DNA from: Pectinatus sp.
GTDB lineage: Bacteria; Bacillota; Negativicutes; Selenomonadales; Selenomonadaceae
DNA: 26,648 nt
NCBI GenBank assembly: GCA_020025135.1
Contig: JAHHSQ010000022.1
Coordinates: 1 to 26,648 of the forward strand
Direction of reading: 5' to 3'
Position 1 is the first letter of the stretch. The number at the start of each line of letters is the position of its first letter. Of this stretch, positions 22,204 to 26,648 are shown piece after piece. The notes below the pieces were generated by a model that had not been told where the DNA came from, made no database searches, and saw only the letters and a program-made list of their open reading frames with translations. Position numbers and translations under genes: made by a program.

Positions 22204-22297
22204 AAATTGTCCACTCTTAGATTTATGCACGATGATGAAAGATAGCACGCCAAATAATTGGAAAATATTAGAAACTACAAAGGAGAAAATCAAATGA
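22115..22297 (+). CDS. Small Cys-cluster protein
   Basis: A basic 60-residue protein with CKNCPLLDLC (Cys at about 29, 32 and 38), a zinc-finger-like or Fe-S-like Cys cluster lacking an obvious fourth ligand beyond those seen. Its stop overlaps the parA start (ATGA), which supports its being real. The start is uncertain: the ATG at 22115 has GGAAGGGAG 13 bases upstream, and internal ATGs at 22127 or 22160 are possible. Confidence 0.55.
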   Translation: MRWSMRKERIAILKKMKAMKKICIKAVSCKNCPLLDLCTMMKDSTPNNWKILETTKEKIK

Positions 22298-23025
22298 TTA
22301 TATGTGTAACGAATTGGAAGGGCGGTTCTGGTAAAACTACTACCACGGCCAATATAGGATTTGCTTTGGCGGATATATATAAGAAAAAGGTGCTTTTAAT
22401 AGACAATGACCCTCAAGCAAATTTAACTAGGTTCTTTGATAAGCAAGGTTGCAGTTGGAAGAAGGGGGTGTCATGGATAGAGCAAGAAAAAATGGTTTTT
22501 AGTGAAAAATTACATTATCTTGCTGCTAATGCAGAAATGTTATCCATGGAAATTGAGGAAGAAGATGCTATTTCCTATATAGACAAAATAAAGCAATATA
22601 AAGAATATGATTATATTATTATCGATACCACTCCAGATATCGCTTCGGCATTTGCATCGGCTTCATTTCTTGTGGCAGATACCATACTAATACCAGCCGA
22701 ACCAGACCAATTTAATGTGGATGGTATGTTACAAACAATAAAGCAAGCTAATCAAGTAGCACAATTAGTTGGCAAAAAACAAGAGATATGGTTGCTACCA
22801 ACAAAAGTAAATAGTAGATATGCAATCGATAAGAGAACATTAAAGCTATTGAGAAAGAATGCAGCAGTGAGTGGTTATAAATGTTTTCAAGCCGTTATAC
22901 ATGCCAGTGTAAAAGTTAAAGAAGCAAATGCAACTGCCTTGCCTGTATATAAGTTCAAGCGGAATTGTAGGGTGTCTAATGATTACATTTCTGCAACTGG
23001 AGAGCTTGTAAGGGGGATTAAGTGA
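22294..23025 (+). CDS. parA: ParA-type partition ATPase
   Basis: A 243-residue ParA/Soj ATPase that moves plasmid or prophage DNA along the nucleoid. It has the deviant Walker A KGGSGKTTT (Lys9 signature and Lys14), Walker A' in IDNDPQANLTRFF, and Walker B in YDYIIIDTTPD. The short form without an N-terminal helix-turn-helix matches the type Ib or small ParA group. ATG 22294 has AGGAG 8 bases upstream. ParB starts with the parA stop (GTGATG), so this is a classic parAB cassette inside the Rep operon. Confidence 0.93.
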   Translation: MIICVTNWKGGSGKTTTTANIGFALADIYKKKVLLIDNDPQANLTRFFDKQGCSWKKGVSWIEQEKMVFSEKLHYLAANAEMLSMEIEEEDAISYIDKIKQYKEYDYIIIDTTPDIASAFASASFLVADTILIPAEPDQFNVDGMLQTIKQANQVAQLVGKKQEIWLLPTKVNSRYAIDKRTLKLLRKNAAVSGYKCFQAVIHASVKVKEANATALPVYKFKRNCRVSNDYISATGELVRGIK

Positions 23026-23948
23026 TGGGGTGGAATTTAGCCAAGATGGTTAAGAAAGCGGATAAAAGACCGCTTGAGATAACTATGTTGAATATAGATG
23101 AAATTGAACCTAATGAAAAGAATTTCTATCTCGTAGAAGGTGAGAGTGTAGACCAATCTAATGAGCAATTAAAAGCTAGTTTAAAATTGTTCGGTTTAAT
23201 GACTCCGTTATTAGTTACTAAGGCTGATGTTGGATATAAGATAATATCTGGTCATCGCAGATATAAATGCTGTAGAGAATTGCATGAATTGGATGAGAAT
23301 CAATTTAGTCTTATTCCATGCTTGATAGATGATAATGTGGGTGAAGCTGCTGAAGAGATGAAACTGATTCTTGCTAATTCTACGACGAGAAAGAAAACGG
23401 ATTGGGAAATAACTGAAGAAGTTGCTAGGTTAAAAGAGGCGTTGCAAAAGTATAAACAAGAAGGAAATATAGTGCCAGGGCGGATACAAGATATTATTGC
23501 TGAAACTTTGGATATGAGTAAAAGTTCAGTAGGACGACATGAAAGCATAAATAAGAATTTAATAGATAAGGCTAAAGAAAAATATAAATCTGGAATTATG
23601 CCAATGAGTACAGCTGCAGAAATGGCGACGTTGTCGCCAGAAGAACAAAATGAACTGATAAAAAAATCTGATTTAAAGTTAGCTGATATAAAAAGAGTAA
23701 AAATAAAAAAAGGTAAAGGTAATGATATAAAAAATATTAGCTCTTCTATTCAAGGGAAAAAGGATATACCTGAAGCAAAGCAAGATGATAAAAAATATTT
23801 AGTTACGGTTTTGACTGAATTGAGAGGTATAAGGGATAAATTTCATAACAGCGTTAAAGTAGTTAGATATATGGAAGAGTTAATTGCGATAGTAAAAAAA
23901 GATATAAAGCGGTGTGAGCAAGGCGAGGTGAATGAGGATGATAAATAG
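23025..23948 (+). CDS. parB: ParB-like partition protein
   Basis: A 307-residue ParB-family protein that would bind the centromere site and stimulate ParA. It has a ParB N-terminal (CTPase) domain with IDEIEPNEKNFY, KLFGLMTPLLV and SGHRRYKCCRELHE (the GERR-type motif), then a central helical DNA-binding region (IIAETLDMSKSSVGRHESIN, helix-turn-helix) and a Lys-rich linker to a C-terminal dimerisation helix. ATG 23025 follows AGGGGG. No obvious parS repeat was found, but the search by eye was limited. Confidence 0.88.
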   Translation: MGWNLAKMVKKADKRPLEITMLNIDEIEPNEKNFYLVEGESVDQSNEQLKASLKLFGLMTPLLVTKADVGYKIISGHRRYKCCRELHELDENQFSLIPCLIDDNVGEAAEEMKLILANSTTRKKTDWEITEEVARLKEALQKYKQEGNIVPGRIQDIIAETLDMSKSSVGRHESINKNLIDKAKEKYKSGIMPMSTAAEMATLSPEEQNELIKKSDLKLADIKRVKIKKGKGNDIKNISSSIQGKKDIPEAKQDDKKYLVTVLTELRGIRDKFHNSVKVVRYMEELIAIVKKDIKRCEQGEVNEDDK

Positions 23949-24441
23949 TTGGGGCGCTTTAAGGTCATTAAGTATAGGGAAGGACTTTGAGAGTGCTGTA
24001 GAAAATGGATGTAGGCAATATGCACTAGACGGTAGGGCAATTATACATAAAATACCAGAACCGTTTACATGTATAAAAAAGGGACAGGGCGGAGTATTTA
24101 GGGGAAGGTTTATTGGTAAAGCTCAGCCAGATTTCTGTGGAACATTAAAAGGCGGTAAAGCAATAGTTATGGAAACTAAGGCAACACAGAAAGACCGCAT
24201 ATGCCAGAATGTATTAACTAAAACTCAGTCAGATGTTTTGATGGCGTATCACAATATAGGGGCGGAAGCATTTGTATGTATATCTATCCAAGATAATCCT
24301 TATACGATTCCTTATCTGTATTGGAGCAATATGCATCAGATATTGGGACGTAAGTATGCTATGGCAGAGGATTTAAAACAATATAGGGTAAAGCGGACAT
24401 TGGCAATGATTAGATTTCTAGATTATGAATGTAAAAAATAG
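23938..24441 (+). CDS. RecU-like Holliday junction resolvase
   Basis: A 167-residue nuclease of the RecU/PD-(D/E)XK type. It has GKDFESAVENGCRQYALDGRA with a conserved Glu, KAQPDFCGTLKGGKAIVMETKAT carrying the PD...E-x-K catalytic core, and SDVLMAYHNIGAEAFVCI, the family's helix-strand pattern. It would resolve four-way junctions formed in phage recombination or concatemer processing. The ATG at 23938 has GAGGTG 7 bases upstream; ATG 23932 is also possible. It overlaps parB by 11 bases. Confidence 0.82.
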   Translation: MINSWGALRSLSIGKDFESAVENGCRQYALDGRAIIHKIPEPFTCIKKGQGGVFRGRFIGKAQPDFCGTLKGGKAIVMETKATQKDRICQNVLTKTQSDVLMAYHNIGAEAFVCISIQDNPYTIPYLYWSNMHQILGRKYAMAEDLKQYRVKRTLAMIRFLDYECKK

Positions 24442-24483
24442 AAGTTGTATTCAACTTGGATACAGTGGGAAGGAAGTATAATA

Positions 24484-24693
24484 ATGTCTACGTCTAGTAA
24501 AAATATATTAACTAATGATGGGCATTGCCCTGACCCTACAGCGCGAGTTGCCTTGAGAAACTTAAAGGCATCTGAAAAAAGGAAAGTGAAGATATATAAA
24601 AGAGCTATAAAAAATATGCTTCGTGCAGATGGTTTGGTTATCAAAGGAGATTTCGTTATAGTTAGTAAAATTACTGGAATGCGGTATTTCTAG
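24484..24693 (+). CDS. Small phage protein of unknown function
   Basis: A basic 69-residue protein: GHCPDPTARVALRNLKASEKRKVKIYKRAIKNMLRADG, then GDFVIVSKITGMRYF. The strand-rich end and central helix have no family I can name, although proteins with a PDPTA motif are common in phage late-control regions of Firmicutes, as I recall. The ATG at 24484 has GGAAGGAAG upstream; the frame is open to 24445. It lies between the resolvase and the late-regulator-like gene. Confidence 0.75.
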   Translation: MSTSSKNILTNDGHCPDPTARVALRNLKASEKRKVKIYKRAIKNMLRADGLVIKGDFVIVSKITGMRYF

Positions 24694-24704
24694 GGGTGAA
24701 AATA

Positions 24705-25169
24705 GTGGTAGAAGAAATATCTAAAAAAGACAGAAGGAAAGCAGAGAGATATTTATTACATTATGATAAATTAGTGAAAGATTATACTTGGCGAAAATAT
24801 GTTTATACAACTAGTGAGAAAGTAATTAATATTGGTGGAAAGAGCGGACGTAGAATTAGTGATATGACCGCATGTACTGCTATAAAGAACCTAGAGTTTG
24901 ATAAGAAAAATGCTGAAGAATTAAAATGGCTGACAGCAGTTAGAGTTTGTTTTGCTGGGTTAGGTGAGAGGAAAAAAATTTTTATTAAATGTAGAATTGG
25001 CGCAGAAAAAAGCGGATATAAGATGAGTACACGTGGGAGACATGCATGGGTGGTGTGTACACAGCAACGATATATACAGAATACTGGAGAAACTATCAGT
25101 GAAAGAAGCGTAATTCGTTGGTGGAGGAAGATAATAGATAGAACATGTACCATTAAAAGAGAGTTATAG
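24705..25169 (+). CDS. Probable phage late-gene regulator (ArpU/RinA/sigma-like)
   Basis: A 154-residue basic protein with a helical N-terminus (EISKKDRRKAERYLLHYDKLVKDYT) and a C-terminal TGETISERSVIRWWRKIID that looks like the recognition helix of the sigma-70 region 4-like ArpU/RinA regulators, which switch on packaging genes. Its position, last before the terminase operon, is exactly theirs. The GTG at 24705 has AGGGGTGA 5 bases upstream; GTG 24696 is an alternative. The assignment rests on position and pattern, not on a clear signature. Confidence 0.6.
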   Translation: MVEEISKKDRRKAERYLLHYDKLVKDYTWRKYVYTTSEKVINIGGKSGRRISDMTACTAIKNLEFDKKNAEELKWLTAVRVCFAGLGERKKIFIKCRIGAEKSGYKMSTRGRHAWVVCTQQRYIQNTGETISERSVIRWWRKIIDRTCTIKREL

Positions 25170-25225
25170 TGGCATTTTATTATAATGATTTTATGGTAAT
25201 ATGATAATACCTACAGGTGTGAAAC

Positions 25226-25258
25226 AGCCCTTACAGCAGTAAGGGCTTATTGTTTAAT
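25226..25258 (+). terminator. Terminator after the early operon
   Basis: A perfect 9-bp stem AGCCCTTAC/GTAAGGGCT (25226-25247) with loop AGCA, followed by TATTGTTTAAT. Confidence 0.85.
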
Positions 25259-25383
25259 AGCCCCCCCAGCTAAAAGGTACTACTAGGGGAAAATATATAT
25301 TCGGGTCTGCGAGTCGCGAGGCTTTTCTGTCTTAAATCAAAAAAAACAGGTTGACAATCTGACAAATACAGGAAGTGAGGCGA
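25259..25383 (+). other. Non-coding gap before the terminase genes, candidate cos/pac region
   Basis: After the terminator come a C7 tract (about 25261-25267), an AT-rich block and a GC-rich stretch with CTGCGAGTCGCGAG (about 25306-25319), unlike the surrounding AT-rich DNA. Phage packaging sites commonly lie just before or within the small terminase gene. No promoter consensus was found, though GTTGACA (25350-25356) could be a -35. Confidence 0.35.
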
Positions 25384-25887
25384 ATGCAGAAAAAAAATAA
25401 AAATAAAAAGTCCGATATTAGTAGTGATTTTATTTTTTCTACAAAAAAAACTTGTGAATTTTTTGAGATTTCTAGAGAAGCATTGTCAAGTTGGGAAAAA
25501 AAAGGAGCTCCTAAGTTCGCCCGTGGAAAGTGGAACCTCAAAGACTTGATTAAGTGGCGCTATGGTGGTGGATGCCATGATAGCCCAGAAGTGAGAAAGT
25601 TCAAAGCGGAAGCCGACCTAAAAGAAGCAAAAGCACGGCAAGAACAGATAAAACTAGGGGTTATTGAAGCAGAGTATATTTTGGCTAGCACGGTTACAGC
25701 AGATTTGAAAAGATTTTTTACGGTATTTAAAAGAAATGTCATGTCGATAGGGCATGATATAGCCACTGAATTGCATTCTTTTGACCCTCAACTAGCACTA
25801 GAATCTAAAAAAATTGTTGATAAACATATACATGAAGCCTTAGAACAAATGAGTATGTTTGGAGTATATAATGGCAAAAAAAAGTAA
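25384..25887 (+). CDS. terS: Terminase small subunit (Nu1-like)
   Basis: A 167-residue DNA-recognition subunit of the packaging motor. It has an N-terminal winged helix-turn-helix (FSTKKTCEFFEISREALSSWEKKG, then APKFARGKWNLKDLIKWR) as in Nu1-family TerS, a charged helix (EADLKEAKARQEQIKL) for oligomer formation and a C-terminal helical part. The ATG at 25384 with GTGAGG just upstream is preferred to the GTG at 25375, which is part of that RBS. It overlaps terL by 17 bases. Confidence 0.85.
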   Translation: MQKKNKNKKSDISSDFIFSTKKTCEFFEISREALSSWEKKGAPKFARGKWNLKDLIKWRYGGGCHDSPEVRKFKAEADLKEAKARQEQIKLGVIEAEYILASTVTADLKRFFTVFKRNVMSIGHDIATELHSFDPQLALESKKIVDKHIHEALEQMSMFGVYNGKKK

Positions 25888-26641
25888 GTGGCCATACTAT
25901 ATTGCGGTAGCATTGAGTGCTTTAAAACCGCCTGAAAAAATAACTGTAAGCGAATGGGCGGATAAGTATAGAGTACTTTCTGAAAAAGATAGTGCGGCTC
26001 CTGGTATATGGAGAACTGAGCGCACACCGTATCTAAAAGAAATTATGGATATGTTTAATAATCCACAAATACATGACATAACAGTGGTAGCAGGTACACA
26101 GCTTGGAAAAACTTCTGCAGAACTGAATATGATAGGTTATGCTATTGCGCAAGACCCAGGACCAATGTTAATTGTATATCCTACTAAGGAACTGGCAGAA
26201 TTTACAAGTGAAAATCGATTAAAGCCGATGTTTTATCTATCTCCAGCACTTGTACATAAATTTTTAGATAAAGATTCTCAGAAATTGGAATTACAATTTG
26301 TGAATATGTATATCGCGTTGGTTGGGGCCAATAGTCCTTCGGGGTTATCTAGCCGTCCAGTGCGGTATATTTTTTTTGATGAGATAGACAAATTTCCAAA
26401 ATGGTCTGGGGCAGAAGCAGGACCATTAGCGTTAGCAGAAGAAAGAACAAAAACATTTTATAATAAAAAAATTATCAAAGTGAGTTCTCCAACATTGAGG
26501 ACTGGTAATATATGGCAGAGTTTTGAAAGGGCAGATGTACATTATCAATTTTTTGTTCCTTGCCCATATTGTGGGCATTGTCAAAACTTAGTTTTCACTG
26601 AACCTCCCACGACTAAAGTCGCGGGGTTCTTGCTTCATTGA
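25871..26641 (+). pseudogene. terL: Terminase large subunit (GpA-like), cut off by a transposon end
   Basis: The first 242 or so residues of a GpA-type terminase ATPase. It has a VSEWADKYR start motif, Walker A GTQLGKT (75-81), VYPTKELAEF, Walker B YIFFDEID (Asp170, Glu171), SSPTLRTGNIW, and the zinc-like CPYCGHC (231-237). GpA proteins are normally about 600 residues with a C-terminal nuclease domain. After LVFT the reading frame passes into the hairpin end of an IS200/IS605-type element and stops 14 codons later at 26641. ATG 25871 has GGAG 6 bases upstream. Packaging is probably disabled in this copy unless the element excises precisely. Confidence 0.87.
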
Positions 26642-26648
26642 CCAATGC
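26601..26648 (-). mobile_element. Inverted right end of an IS200/IS605-type element
   Basis: Read on the - strand, CCC-G-CGAC-TTTA-GTCG-T-GGG (26625-26606) is the same hairpin design as the ends at bases 1-53 and 13552-13571, but with other flanking bases (GGTTCA instead of GTATGTCAA). It is therefore a different member of the group. The orientation means that tnpB or tnpA would lie to the right, outside the window, with its end pointing into the terminase gene. Confidence 0.7.

Noticed and set aside
24803..25153. A 116-codon frame on the - strand
   Set aside because: It is the antisense of the late-regulator-like gene, which has an RBS and operon context.

Overview
The window is a low-GC chromosomal segment of a bacterium in the Firmicutes, most likely of the diderm class Negativicutes (Selenomonadales or Megamonas-like; the genus is a guess). 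The order mltG, O-methyltransferase, U32 protein, read together from 7.3 to 10.2 kb, matches the yrrL-yrrM-yrrN/O neighbourhood of Bacillus. Starts were chosen from ribosome binding sites (RBS), and TTG starts are common. No database search was possible, so family names rest on motifs that can be read in the translated sequence.

Bases 1-13,385 are ordinary core chromosome on the + strand. They hold a TIGR04076-type small protein, DNA polymerase III alpha (dnaE), a beta-CASP metallo-beta-lactamase nuclease, a branched-chain aminotransferase, a structured non-coding RNA of about 180 nt with its own promoter (6S-like), mltG, an O-methyltransferase, a U32 tRNA-modification protein, aroQ, an Xaa-Pro aminopeptidase, efp and an exported protein of unknown function. 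Pieces of IS200/IS605-type transposons punctuate the region. There is a right end at base 1, a probable left-end relic near 6.9 kb, and a complete 193-bp protein-less element at 13,390-13,582 with IS608-like TTAC and TCAA boundaries.

From an intact tRNA-Arg(CCG) at 13,637 to the right edge lies an integrated prophage or phage-plasmid. Its left arm, on the - strand, has a large serine recombinase whose reading frame runs into the tRNA, a Fic protein and a CI-like repressor. The repressor faces a small + strand gene across two operators placed inside two 17-bp promoter spacers. A second repressor/Cro-like pair follows, with four copies of a different operator. Next comes a lysogenic-conversion-type pair of exported proteins, a rhodanese and a Cys-rich protein. 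At 18.4-20.3 kb there is a scar zone with two ribbon-helix-helix gene relics and a tyrosine integrase cut off and joined to the C-terminal end of a type I restriction methylase (hsdM).

From 20.4 kb a compact + strand operon encodes an HUH-type Rep, a MazG-like protein, small unknowns, ParA, ParB, a RecU-like resolvase and a late-regulator-like protein. A terminator and a non-coding gap lead to the terminase small and large subunits. The large subunit is cut at about residue 242 by the inverted right end of another IS200/IS605-type element at the window edge. Rolling-circle replication plus partition genes next to packaging genes suggest an element able to live as a plasmid as well as a prophage. 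The capsid, tail and lysis genes and the far attachment site would lie outside the window.
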